Shown here piece by piece: positions 24,827-32,532 of a DNA stretch of 32,532 bases. How positions within the stretch are numbered: position 1 is the stretch's first letter; each line of letters starts with the position of its first letter. The position numbers and the translations under genes were made by a program. Below the pieces are notes generated by a model. The model did no database searches, was not told the DNA's origin, and worked only from the letters and a program-made list of their open reading frames with translations. Source of the DNA: Eutrophocola sp965662685 (GTDB lineage: Bacteria > Pseudomonadota > Gammaproteobacteria > Pseudomonadales > Pseudohongiellaceae); contig CBFIIQ010000037.1 in NCBI GenBank assembly GCA_965662685.1, positions 1-32,532 on the forward strand, read 5' to 3'.

Positions 24827-25372
24827 ACCTGCAGTAGAGGGTGGGAATTTGGAAAAAGCTGCTTTATCTGGAAAAGTAATCAAGCGTAACTTTCCTCTGA
24901 ATAATTTGATTAGCACCTTATTGCAAATGAATAAACGAAAAATGAAGAATTATTTAATTTTGAATTAAGAATTTTTTTATAATTTATGAAAATTTGTTTA
25001 ATATATATTATTTATTCTTCTTAATTTTATAATTCATAATTCTCTAAAAATATTATTCACTTCTATTTATAAAGAGAGAAATCTCATGCGCCTGAATAAA
25101 CATTAATACTTAAACCGGCTATCACAAATACCACCCTACCTTCCTGACTCTTTCTTGCACAGGATCAGGAAAAATAATCATCGAAGAATTTATCACCATT
25201 GGGGCGAATCTATAGCGTGGTCGTATGCCACCTGGAAATTGGATAATGACTGTATTATTAAAACTGGTGGCGCAGATCAACTTGAAAACCTGATTTAAAT
25301 ACGGAGGTAGGACCTGATATCCAGGCATGAATTATAGCTTTTTAGCCAAATCAGATTTACTCTGGAGACTGT
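24827..25372. other. Long AT-rich intergenic region
   Basis: About 546 bases without a credible gene. 24927-25080 is very AT-rich with recurring ATTC/AATT words (for example TTAATTTT, AATTCATAATTC). 25098-25300 is of ordinary composition, with short open frames on both strands that lack good starts and family matches. It may hold promoters for both flanking genes or a decayed gene; nothing further is recognised. Confidence 0.6.
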
Positions 25373-26230
25373 ATGAAAACCTCAGCTCTTTTTGGATTAA
25401 TGCTTCTTGGTATCACCTGCCTTTTTTTTATAGCAGTTGATACTGCTGCTCAGGTGCATAAAGTTGAGGCAACCTTACTGCAGCAATTTGATACCTTTGA
25501 CGCCAGGCAAGGGATAGCCGTTGATACCAGTCATTTTTTTGCCATCAACAACACCCGTATCACCATGCATGACAAAACATCAGGGCAGGCCTCACTGCAG
25601 TGGGATAACGAGACCGATGATAGTAACAACCAACTGATTCACCTGGATAGTGGAATGATTATTGACGGCCTGCTTTATGCCGCTCACTCCAATTACCCCA
25701 ATTCTCCCATGAGCAGCTCCGTAGAAATCTGGAATACTTCAACGTTGGAGCATGTGGACTCCCATAATTTTGGCCCATTACCGGGGTCTCTGACATGGCT
25801 GGATTTTCACCAGGGAAACTGGTGGGCCACGCTTGCCAATTATGACGTGATTCAGCCCGGAGAGCAGGAAGCCTACGGAACTACAGCCGCCACCCTGCTG
25901 GTGAAAATGGATCGGGATTTTACTATTCTGGAACGCTGGCAGTTTCCTCCCGCGCTACTTGAACGCTTTACACCCATGAGTAATTCCGGAGGTTCCTGGG
26001 GTGCAGACGGGTTTCTTTATATTACCGGCCACGATCATCCTGAAGTCTACGTGCTGCGGATTCCTCCACAAGGTAACGAAATCCAATGGCTGGCAACAGT
26101 CAGTGTCCCCTGGATTGAAGGTCAGGGCATTGCCTGGGACCGATCTGTGACACAACGCGTTATGTGGGGGCTAACAAGAAGCAAAAACAAAGTAATACGC
26201 TTTTCCATTCCCGCAATCAACGGGCTTTGA
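25373..26230 (+). CDS. Exported propeller-like protein of unknown function
   Basis: The 285-residue product has a signal peptide (basic start, hydrophobic residues about 6-24, then TAAQ). The rest shows repeating beta-type segments with Trp and Gly turns (VEIWNTSTLEHVDS, GGSWGADGFLYITGHDHPEVYVL), the look of a YncE-like or quinoprotein-like propeller, but no named family is assigned. TGGAGA lies 6 bases before the ATG. It is followed by two other exported proteins in the same direction. Confidence 0.75.
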   Translation: MKTSALFGLMLLGITCLFFIAVDTAAQVHKVEATLLQQFDTFDARQGIAVDTSHFFAINNTRITMHDKTSGQASLQWDNETDDSNNQLIHLDSGMIIDGLLYAAHSNYPNSPMSSSVEIWNTSTLEHVDSHNFGPLPGSLTWLDFHQGNWWATLANYDVIQPGEQEAYGTTAATLLVKMDRDFTILERWQFPPALLERFTPMSNSGGSWGADGFLYITGHDHPEVYVLRIPPQGNEIQWLATVSVPWIEGQGIAWDRSVTQRVMWGLTRSKNKVIRFSIPAINGL

Positions 26231-26346
26231 CAGCCTGCGTAATGATTTGGCTATGCACCCATTTCCCTTATACAGGCAAAATTTAGTGATTATTGCTGAT
26301 CAGGGCTATTACCGATAATGGCATAATCTGTTAGTTTTGCAGCTAG

Positions 26347-26802
26347 ATGAAATACGGAACTGCCGGAATGAAAACCTTAATTCCCCTATACCTCTTTGCA
26401 CTCGCTTCGTTTAGCATGCACACCATTGCGCAAGAGCAACTGACCCTTACCGTGGAAGTCTCAGGTGCCGGGGCTAATGAGGGGCAGGCTATTTTTGATC
26501 TGTTCGACTCCAAAGACAATTTTCTGGACCAGCCTGTGCTTTCACAGACCGTAAAAATTGATAACGAAGGTCGCGCCCGTTTTGTCATTACTGACCTGAC
26601 TGCTGGCAAGTATGCGTTTTCAGTGATCCACGATGAAGACAGTAATGGTGAATTGAAAACCGGGTTTCTCGGCATCCCCAAGGAGAAAGTCGCTGTTTCC
26701 AATAATGTCGTACCCCGTTTCGGCCCTCCGAAATATCGAGACGCGGAATTCGATCTAGGTGACTCAATTACTATGTCAGTCAGTCTGCAAGACCCGGACT
26801 AA
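26347..26802 (+). CDS. DUF2141-family periplasmic protein
   Basis: A 151-residue exported protein: signal peptide up to about SMHTIAQ, then a single beta-sandwich domain with ANEGQAIFDLFDSKDNF, GKYAFSVIHDEDSNGELKTGFLGIPKE and FGPPKYRDAEFDL. HDED-N-NG-L-----G-P-E is the hallmark of DUF2141 proteins, whose function is unknown. The start may be ATG 26347 or 26368. Confidence 0.88.
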   Translation: MKYGTAGMKTLIPLYLFALASFSMHTIAQEQLTLTVEVSGAGANEGQAIFDLFDSKDNFLDQPVLSQTVKIDNEGRARFVITDLTAGKYAFSVIHDEDSNGELKTGFLGIPKEKVAVSNNVVPRFGPPKYRDAEFDLGDSITMSVSLQDPD

Positions 26803-26865
26803 TACCAAGCAAGCTGTTCAGTATCAGACACTACCCCTGAAATTTCCTGAAAAGAGTATTTCTGT

Positions 26866-27939
26866 ATGACCAGAACCTCCATTATTTTTATTATCATCCT
26901 GTTCCTGTCAGTTCAGGTAAATGCCGCCGATTATAATGAGGCCTATTCCACTTGCCCGGCGATTTCGGATACGGCCTCACGTCTGGCCTGCTTCGACAGT
27001 TATGCCCCCCAGGCCAACCCGGGATTTGAACCCCTGTTTGGTTTTGGTATCGATGGTCTCACCAGTCATGAGCCTAATAAACTACTGGGCCGCACTGATT
27101 CACAGGATGATAGCGAGTTCTATATGGATGCCACTTTGTCAGTAAAACACCCGGTACTGAGTCCCGTGGTAGATCAGCTCGCTAAAATTTTTGATATCGA
27201 TCGGGAAACCAATATCCCGCGCCTTTACCTGGCTTTTACTACCCGTTTTTCCCAATATATTGGCTCACGTCCTTCGGCGCCTGTGGTTGCCAGGCGTTAC
27301 AATCCTGAGCTTTTTATGCGTGTCTGGCGCGATGGTGTTCATGACCGCACCAATCCCAGTTACTGGGATTTTGGCTATGGCCATGAATCCAATGGGCAAC
27401 GCATAAGCAACTCCCTGGCATTTCAACAGGCTCTGGAAAATGCACGCGTAGACGGACTGCCTGCACTCTCAGCCCGCGAAGGAATCAGTCGCGGCTGGGA
27501 CTATCTGTCCATTGACTGGCATAAACAGTGGAATACACCTTTACTGTTTGAGCTGGATGGACGCACCGAAACCCATGTTGAATATCGCCATTATCTCGGC
27601 AATGGTTTATTCCAGGGCAAACCGGAAGAATATAATGACTGGGAAGGCGATGGACCGGAAAGCAGACCTCGCAGCAATTACAACGGTCTGATTCTGTCAC
27701 TGCAATACAATTTGAGAAACACCGAATGCAATGATCTGCTTTGTTTTGAAAAGGTAGAACTGATTAATCAAACCGGCTATGCCAAGCCATTTGAAAACAA
27801 CACCACTCAGGTAGAACTCACTACCAACTTTGCCGGCCTGCCATTCTACTTGTGGGCCCGCAGTGGTTATAACAGCGACCTGGTGAATTATTACAAATAC
27901 ACCAACAGCTGGGGCGTGGGATTTGAGTTTTACCGCTAG
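26866..27939 (+). CDS. pldA: Outer-membrane phospholipase A (OMPLA)
   Basis: The 357-residue product has a signal peptide ending VNA/AD, an N-terminal segment with two Cys (STCPAISD...RLACFD), then a beta-barrel with alternating residues and a C-terminal aromatic-rich strand ending FEFYR. The catalytic His and Ser are in YGHESNGQ (H173, S175), matching E. coli OMPLA H142/S144. The third member (E. coli N156) appears to be Asp in SRGWDY (D212), by eye only. PldA hydrolyses phospholipids that reach the outer leaflet. AAGAG precedes the ATG. Confidence 0.9.
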   Translation: MTRTSIIFIIILFLSVQVNAADYNEAYSTCPAISDTASRLACFDSYAPQANPGFEPLFGFGIDGLTSHEPNKLLGRTDSQDDSEFYMDATLSVKHPVLSPVVDQLAKIFDIDRETNIPRLYLAFTTRFSQYIGSRPSAPVVARRYNPELFMRVWRDGVHDRTNPSYWDFGYGHESNGQRISNSLAFQQALENARVDGLPALSAREGISRGWDYLSIDWHKQWNTPLLFELDGRTETHVEYRHYLGNGLFQGKPEEYNDWEGDGPESRPRSNYNGLILSLQYNLRNTECNDLLCFEKVELINQTGYAKPFENNTTQVELTTNFAGLPFYLWARSGYNSDLVNYYKYTNSWGVGFEFYR

Positions 27940-27967
27940 TCCCGATGAGGGCTATTGCAAATCGGGA
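27940..27967. terminator. Hairpin between convergent pldA and PQQ dehydrogenase genes
   Basis: TCCCGAT, 14-base loop, ATCGGGA, filling the whole 28-base space between the two stop codons. It lacks T runs, so it may be a weak shared terminator or a 3'-end stabiliser. Confidence 0.45.
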
Positions 27968-30070
27968 TCAGTAGACCAGGCCCGGCACGTCAATGACAAA
28001 ACGCTGTAACTGAAACCTGTCTCCCGGTAACTGGACGTCCGGGTCTCCTGGCAGGTATCCCGACTCACTGAGAAGATACGCCACAATGCTGGCATAATCT
28101 TCTGAAGCAAGGCCACCGGGATTCTGTGGTGGCATGGCGATGGAGATATCACGATAGATATCCCCAAGGGTAAAGCTGCCCCATTTTGCCTGCAGGCTTT
28201 GGCCGGAAAAATTTTCAGCTGTATGACATTGACTGCAATTCTGCGCAAATACCGCTTCTCCGCGGGCAACCTGTGCTGAACTGAAAACCCCAGTGGCTAC
28301 CGAGCGGGTCGGCACACTGGCTCGTTCTGGTCGCGGCACCTGAGCTGGTGTACGTTCGGGCAAGGCAAATACCCAGATAACCCCTGAACCTTGCGTCACA
28401 TCAACATCAACCAGTCGCCCCAGGGTACCGGTTTGTGCAGCCAGACCACCGGCAGTAATGGCAATATATTGCTTGCCTTCTATCTCGTAGGAAATAGGTG
28501 CGCCGGAAACATCCCCGTTAAGTCTTGTTTGCCATAACAGCCGACCATTCTCGTCATTCAGGGCGAAGAATTGCCGGTCTGCAGTACCACCGAAAACAAT
28601 ACCGCCAGCGGTGGACAGGGCCGATGCTGTCATTGGTGCACCACTTTCTGGTCGCCATACCCATTCCCGGGTACCCGTCTGCGGATCAAAAGCGACAAAC
28701 TCACCCACATAGTCATAACCCGGTGCCAGGGATGGTGTATAGGTGGTTCCGGTCAAACCAAAGCGACTATGTCTGACTGGTTTAACGACAATGGCATTCA
28801 TACAGGAGTTGTTGATCCCCAGATAATAGAGACCGGTTTCAGCACTGTAGCTTGGAGCATTGAGGTTGCGCGCACCATGGGGATGCGGACACACCTGAAA
28901 CACTTTCCCGGAATCCACGTCCTCAGCTTGCGGAACAGTATCCGGGTTATAAATTGGTCTGCCGGTCTTAGTCCATCCGGTAATGGTATTGTCATAAGCA
29001 GTACGAAACGCATGGAGAAATTCGCCGGTAGCACGGTCAAGTACAACCGCCCAACCAATCTTGCCATGCTGAATGAGCGCCTTGCGCATGCGACCATCAA
29101 TCTCCAGATCCACCAGCATGCTTTCATAGGTCGCACGGTCCCAATTATCCTCGGGTACTAACTGGTAATGCCAGCGCAGTTCACCGCTATCCGCATCAAT
29201 AGCGATGACACTATTGGCATAAAGCGCATCGCCATGCCCTTCCGGTGTAGTGGTCCAGGGGGCAGGCTGGCCTGTAGGCGCGTATACAAGATTGAGCTCA
29301 GGATCATAACTGAGGGTGTTCCAGGTAGCCGCACCGGCTGGTGGGTACCCGGTATCCCAGTCCCAGCTTTCAGCCCCCGGATCATCAGGGCCGGGAATGG
29401 TATAGAAAGTCCAAAGAATCTCACCGCTTTGTGCATCAAGCGCCTTGAGACTGCCACGGGCTGCGAAATCTCCACCGGACATGCCAAGGAACACTTTGCC
29501 ATTGGCAATCAATGGCGGATGGGCATGGCCTTCACCATCACGATAATCCGCGGTCTTTGTTTCCCAAAGCTGATCACCGCTGCGGGCATCCAAAGCCACC
29601 AGGTAACTGTCCGAGGTACCCCAGTAGATGGTGTCGCCGTAAATAGACACGCCCCGAAAGCGGCGGTTGGCCTCCGACAGGGCTATATCCGCTGGAAAGG
29701 TTCGGGTGTGGCTCCACTCCAGCTCACCAGTCACGGCATCCAGCGCCATAATGCGACCCGTCCCTTCACCGATATACATAAGGCCATTGGCAACAATCGG
29801 TGTAGCCAGCCAGCGACTGCCGTCACGCATAGAATAGCTCCAGACCATGCGCAGGTCATCTACGTTGCGCCGATTAACATCATCCAGTGGACTGAACCCG
29901 GTAACATCATAACTGCGCCGATAATTCATCCAGTCACCCGGCTCTGGAGTATGCAGGCGTTCGTTGGAGATGGATGTCCAGGTAGTTCCTTCCTGAGCAA
30001 AAACCAGTATTGGTAATAAGCCTGCAAGAAAGAAAACGATTACTCTGCAATTATTTGCGATCGCCAACAT
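27968..30070 (-). CDS. Divergent PQQ-dependent dehydrogenase with cytochrome c domain
   Basis: The 700-residue product has a signal peptide (ending VFAQ), an eight-bladed PQQ propeller with repeated ALDA..G...W motifs, and a C-terminal cytochrome c domain (CSQCH, distal Met probably in IAMPPQNPGG). It should be a periplasmic alcohol dehydrogenase passing electrons to its own haem. Several active-site features differ from methanol-dehydrogenase-type enzymes: the vicinal Cys pair is absent (LSEANRRF at 131-138), the metal-ligand Glu appears as D201 in SGGDFAARG, and the ligand Asn as Q268 in PTGQPAPW. The catalytic Asp is kept (D311 in EDNWD), with Ala two residues on, the calcium-type state. 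AAGGG precedes the ATG. Confidence 0.88.
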   Translation of the reverse strand: MLAIANNCRVIVFFLAGLLPILVFAQEGTTWTSISNERLHTPEPGDWMNYRRSYDVTGFSPLDDVNRRNVDDLRMVWSYSMRDGSRWLATPIVANGLMYIGEGTGRIMALDAVTGELEWSHTRTFPADIALSEANRRFRGVSIYGDTIYWGTSDSYLVALDARSGDQLWETKTADYRDGEGHAHPPLIANGKVFLGMSGGDFAARGSLKALDAQSGEILWTFYTIPGPDDPGAESWDWDTGYPPAGAATWNTLSYDPELNLVYAPTGQPAPWTTTPEGHGDALYANSVIAIDADSGELRWHYQLVPEDNWDRATYESMLVDLEIDGRMRKALIQHGKIGWAVVLDRATGEFLHAFRTAYDNTITGWTKTGRPIYNPDTVPQAEDVDSGKVFQVCPHPHGARNLNAPSYSAETGLYYLGINNSCMNAIVVKPVRHSRFGLTGTTYTPSLAPGYDYVGEFVAFDPQTGTREWVWRPESGAPMTASALSTAGGIVFGGTADRQFFALNDENGRLLWQTRLNGDVSGAPISYEIEGKQYIAITAGGLAAQTGTLGRLVDVDVTQGSGVIWVFALPERTPAQVPRPERASVPTRSVATGVFSSAQVARGEAVFAQNCSQCHTAENFSGQSLQAKWGSFTLGDIYRDISIAMPPQNPGGLASEDYASIVAYLLSESGYLPGDPDVQLPGDRFQLQRFVIDVPGLVY

Positions 30071-30268
30071 AGGATCCCTTGATAGATTAATGCGTTATAA
30101 TTTTCATAGTGATTTGTGTATTAGGCCGATATTATAGGGGGAATGCTGAAGAAAAACACAGTATCAACTGGCAAGCCGGTTATGCTTAAACCATTTCTGA
30201 TTTTTCGAAAATTGATTATTAAATGAAGCATACAGCAAACCCAAGAGTGTAAATAAAAGGATCTTAAA

Positions 30269-30685
30269 TTGCGTCAGGTTATGTATTGCAGTCTAGCTAC
30301 CGGCTCCCTGAATGATAGAAATCTGTTAGCTTTATTAAGAAAGTCACGAATAAACAATAAAAGAAACCATATCACCGGAGTCCTGGTTTTTTTTAACAAT
30401 CAGTTTATTCAATGTATCGAAGGTGAGGATTCAGCTATAGAACAGTTGATTTCGAACATCAAGAGTGATGGAAGAAATACAGATTTCACCATATTGATTG
30501 ACCGACACACAGACCAACGAAACTTCCCCGACTGGTCAATGGGGTATCTGAGATACCAGGAAAAAGAGCTTGCGGAAGAACATCCTTTTTTTGATATCAA
30601 GTCAGGACAAGACCTGAGCTTTATCGCAGAGCAGCACAAGCAAATGCATAACTATCTTACTTCGCTATATAAATCGCCTTACTGA
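30269..30685 (+). CDS. Stand-alone BLUF blue-light sensor, copy 1
   Basis: A 138-residue protein consisting of one BLUF domain, which binds FAD and responds to blue light by a hydrogen-bond switch. All key residues are present: Y6, S8, N30, Q48 in FIQCIEGE, W89 and M91 in DWSMGY. The C-terminal 45 residues form the helical cap; there is no effector domain. The start is TTG, with AAAAGGA upstream, and copy 2 starts at the equivalent residue. It must signal through a partner protein that the sequence does not reveal. Confidence 0.93.
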   Translation: MRQVMYCSLATGSLNDRNLLALLRKSRINNKRNHITGVLVFFNNQFIQCIEGEDSAIEQLISNIKSDGRNTDFTILIDRHTDQRNFPDWSMGYLRYQEKELAEEHPFFDIKSGQDLSFIAEQHKQMHNYLTSLYKSPY

Positions 30686-30832
30686 GAAACATTAGGAAAT
30701 ATTTACCAGCAAGGCTTATAAAATATTTTAAAAGGAGTACAGATACAGCATAGAAAGTCTCTTCAATAGTCTGTTATAGCAGCCCCCTCTAAAAGCCAAA
30801 AAACAATTCAAGACCCAGGAATGCCAAGTTGA

Positions 30833-30861
30833 TTGATATCAATATATGCTCCCCCTATTTA
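30833..30861 (+). promoter_or_regulatory. Candidate sigma-70 promoter for BLUF copy 2
   Basis: TTGATA, 17-base spacer, TATTTA, ending 52 bases before the second BLUF start. It lies in the 228-base spacer between the two BLUF genes, suggesting that copy 2 is not solely cotranscribed with copy 1. Confidence 0.4.
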
Positions 30862-30913
30862 GACTAAAATATCAATTTGGATGAAAATCTACGACCCCGG
30901 GAAAAAGAACTAA

Positions 30914-31327
30914 ATGCGTCAGCTTATCTATACTATTCTTGCGACCACCCCACTCTCAGAGAGCGATATTCTAAACCTACTGGAAAAGTCACAATCCAAT
31001 AATATTAAACACGGTATAATAGGAATTTTGATCTTTTTTTTCGGCCGATTCGTTCAATATATCGAAGGTGAGGATAAGAAAATTGAACAACTTATTCTGA
31101 ATATTCAAAACGACAAAAGAAATACTCAGTTCGCCATTTTGGAAGACATTGAATCCAACATCAGAAACTTTCCCGATTGGTCAATGGGCTACCAGTTGTA
31201 TACAGAAATTGAAATCAAGGAAAAATTACCACTTTTTGCCATTAGAAATGAAGAGGATTTTCGGGAAATAAAAAAACATCATAAACAATTACATGACTTT
31301 TTAGTTTCGCTCTATGAAGCACCGTAA
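30914..31327 (+). CDS. Stand-alone BLUF blue-light sensor, copy 2
   Basis: A 137-residue paralogue of the upstream BLUF protein; the two align without gaps and about half the residues are identical. Y6, N30, Q48, W89 and M91 are kept, so flavin photochemistry is expected. Differences near the flavin: Ser8 is Ile, and ITGVL is IIGIL. The ATG has GGGAAAAAG upstream. A likely tandem duplication that has diverged, with its own candidate promoter. Confidence 0.93.
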   Translation: MRQLIYTILATTPLSESDILNLLEKSQSNNIKHGIIGILIFFFGRFVQYIEGEDKKIEQLILNIQNDKRNTQFAILEDIESNIRNFPDWSMGYQLYTEIEIKEKLPLFAIRNEEDFREIKKHHKQLHDFLVSLYEAP

Positions 31328-31430
31328 TTCGGTAATAAAGAAATCGGATTATAAAAAATCAATTGAGAAGCATTCGTAGAAAAAAATACCAGCAAAATTT
31401 CTCTTATTCATCTTTTTGAAAAATTTAGCA

Positions 31431-31970
31431 CTACAAAAACATACGCCTGAGCAGTCCGTCTTTTTTGTAAAACTGGTGATATGCCGTTGCAATTAGATGC
31501 AAGACCACCAATGTTGCCAAGGTCCAGGCGAAAAATGCATGTTTGTCTTCCAGAAACCCGTGAATCTCATCACCCGACATAATCATCGGTACGGGAATAA
31601 CCCCCAATAATTTTGCATCCAGAGCTTGACTGTAGGTTCCGGCCAGGGCCCAGCCTAATATGGCACAGCAAAGCATAAACCCATACAGAGCCATATGTCC
31701 CAGTGCTGCCAGATTGCGCTCCCACTTAAGGGATTCAGCTGGAGGTTGAGGCGCTTGATAAAGCCCACGCCACATCAAGCGCAGGGCTGTAAGCAGTAAC
31801 AAGGTATAACCAAATGACCCATGCCAGGCATACTGGTTAAAGCGACTTTCCCGAGGCGCAAATTCCGTCATCCACCAGCCATGAATAATCAAAATTAAAA
31901 CCAAGCCCATGCCTATGCCATGCATAACACGTATAGGGAGTCCCCAAGCATCTGACCTGTTACCAAGCAT
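31431..31970 (-). CDS. Cytochrome b561-family membrane protein
   Basis: A 179-residue four-helix membrane protein with His at 17, 50 (WHGSFG) and in the last part (HAFFAW..., VLHLIATAYH), the pattern of di-haem b561 proteins of the YodB/YceJ type, which move electrons between the quinone pool and periplasmic acceptors or superoxide. About 19 bases upstream is a GATCTATTGA stretch but no clear promoter. It converges on BLUF copy 2. No redox partner gene is adjacent. Confidence 0.9.
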   Translation of the reverse strand: MLGNRSDAWGLPIRVMHGIGMGLVLILIIHGWWMTEFAPRESRFNQYAWHGSFGYTLLLLTALRLMWRGLYQAPQPPAESLKWERNLAALGHMALYGFMLCCAILGWALAGTYSQALDAKLLGVIPVPMIMSGDEIHGFLEDKHAFFAWTLATLVVLHLIATAYHQFYKKDGLLRRMFL

Positions 31971-32037
31971 GTTATATATCCTTTGATCTATTGACTAAAA
32001 TGAGAGGAAGCTGAATTGGCAGCTTCATTAAGAAAAT

Positions 32038-32082
32038 TGGCTGGGGTGGTAGGATTCGAACCTACGCATGACGGAGTCAGAA
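32038..32082 (-). pseudogene. 3' fragment of a tRNA-Gln gene, likely att site
   Basis: Reading the minus strand, this is the anticodon loop (TTCTGAC, anticodon CTG), the 3' anticodon stem TCCGT, variable loop, the T arm GTAGG-TTCGAAT-CCTAC, and ACCCCAGCCA with the encoded CCA. The matching 5' half (acceptor TGGGGT, D arm, 5' anticodon stem ACGGA) is absent from the adjacent bases. The break falls in the anticodon loop, a known crossover place for tRNA-targeting integrases. It is probably the short duplicated end (att) left by an integrated element. Confidence 0.8.
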
Positions 32083-32147
32083 TTGAATATAGCCTGATTA
32101 ATATGTTTTAAAACAATATGTCATATTACGCTTATTATAGTGTGTAC

Positions 32148-32192
32148 CTCTTTTTTGTGTAAGCCTTTTTTGTGTAAGCCTTTTTGTGTAAG
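32148..32192 (+). repeat. Three tandem copies of a 14-16-base repeat
   Basis: Unit CC-T(5-6)-GTGTAAG, repeated three times with small length changes in the T run. Confidence 0.8.
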
Positions 32193-32296
32193 TGTGGACT
32201 GTGAGACTAACCATAGTTACCCTGTTATCGTTATAGCGTATGCCCGACCCAAAGGACACCACACACTGTCATCCCTCATGAACTCATCGTGTACCA

Positions 32297-32350
32297 ACGT
32301 GGTAGTAGTTCAAAATGTGGTCATAGTTCAAAACGTGGTAGTAGTTCAAT
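32297..32350 (+). repeat. Three tandem copies of an 18-base repeat
   Basis: Units: ACGTGGTAGTAGTTCAAA, ATGTGGTCATAGTTCAAA and ACGTGGTAGTAGTTCAAT. Being a multiple of three it keeps frame and creates a VVVVQN-type peptide in one frame, probably by chance. Confidence 0.85.
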
Positions 32351-32500
32351 CTGGCAATGCCGGTATTAAGTATCCAATACCTGGGTAACAGCCTCTACAA
32401 AAAAGCCCGGCGCACGCATCGGGAAACGCAATGGTAAAAAGATTTAGCCTCCAGTGAAATCAGCTGGGAACGGGGGCAGATCATCCTGACTCCCTCCAAT

Positions 32501-32532
32501 CTTTATTCTTTATTCTTTATTCTTTATTCTTT
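32501..32532 (+). repeat. CTTTATT heptamer array, running off the window
   Basis: Four perfect CTTTATT units and the start of a fifth. Same period and nearly the same unit as 9475-9488. Confidence 0.9.

Larger units (their letters stand above)
31971..32532. other. Gene-free right end: tRNA fragment and tandem repeats
   Basis: After the b561 gene (upstream side) there is a short spacer, a tRNA-Gln 3' fragment (32038-32082), a TGTTTTAAAACA palindrome (32104-32115), and three unrelated tandem repeats. The open frame at 32140-32388 is built largely from these repeats and is not believed. Confidence 0.7.

Noticed and set aside
25122..25328. 68-codon minus-strand frame in the AT-rich spacer region
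   Set aside because: No recognisable domain, no ribosome site, and an equally long open frame exists on the other strand.
28571..30016. Long open frames on the + strand opposite the PQQ dehydrogenase (196 and 282 codons)
   Set aside because: They are antisense to a well-supported gene, lack family motifs and good starts, and follow from its codon composition.
32140..32388. 82-codon frame at the right end
   Set aside because: Its content comes mostly from the 15-base and 18-base tandem repeats; no ribosome site and no domain.

Overview
This window is chromosomal DNA from a gammaproteobacterium. The evidence is gene content and order. Reading left to right, sfsA, dksA, gluQ, a cbrB homologue, pcnB, panB, panC, panD and acs follow the order I recall for the Pseudomonas block dksA-gluQ-cbrA-cbrB-pcnB-folK-panB-panC-panD-pgi-acsB. 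I cannot name the genus. Three runs of N (1611-1776, 2408-2762, 4076-4174) are assembly gaps that break two genes and remove the start of a third.

Layout. 1-4342: a doubtful small basic ORF, a coiled-coil lipoprotein, a long exported protein of unknown function, the zinc-finger end of a TraR/DksA-type protein and a cystathionine gamma-synthase-family PLP enzyme. 4439-7512: a Rieske ferredoxin converging on sfsA, then dksA (with a Lys/Ala-rich N-terminal tail of about 107 residues) and gluQ. 7737-9608: a CbrB-like regulator and a repeat-filled intergenic region. 9609-17448: pcnB, a deoxynucleoside kinase where folK is expected, panB-panC, rimK-rimB, panD and acs; most of these start with TTG or GTG. 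17462-19097 (minus): AlkD-like DNA repair protein, a small membrane protein and a K+-channel-like protein, ended by a strong shared terminator. 19231-22634 (minus): a Tat-exported PhoX-family protein and an arsenic pair (arsC, acr3). 22809-24826: LpxH-like phosphoesterase converging on an MJ1255-type glycosyltransferase. 25373-27939: three exported proteins, the last an outer-membrane phospholipase A. 27968-30070 (minus): a divergent PQQ dehydrogenase with a C-terminal cytochrome c domain. 30269-31970: two tandem BLUF blue-light proteins and a b561-type cytochrome. 32038-32532: the 3' part of a tRNA-Gln gene followed by tandem repeats.

The most striking region is the CbrB locus. In Pseudomonas, the CbrA kinase phosphorylates CbrB, which activates the sRNA gene crcZ with sigma-54; crcZ lies between cbrB and pcnB. 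Here cbrA is absent. The CbrB homologue is full length, but its phospho-acceptor Asp is Asn, its conserved receiver Lys is Leu, and its sigma-54 contact loop reads DAFPGA instead of GAFTGA, while the ATPase motifs and the helix-turn-helix are kept. The crcZ position holds heptamer arrays and REP-like repeats instead. I infer that the phosphorelay and perhaps sigma-54 dependence were lost while the protein was kept for another role.

Other points worth a second look are the H1-like tail on DksA, the tRNA-Gln 3' fragment as a likely island junction, heptamer repeats shared by two distant intergenic regions, the tandem BLUF pair, and altered metal-site residues in the PQQ enzyme. Family assignments come from motifs read by eye; no searches were run.
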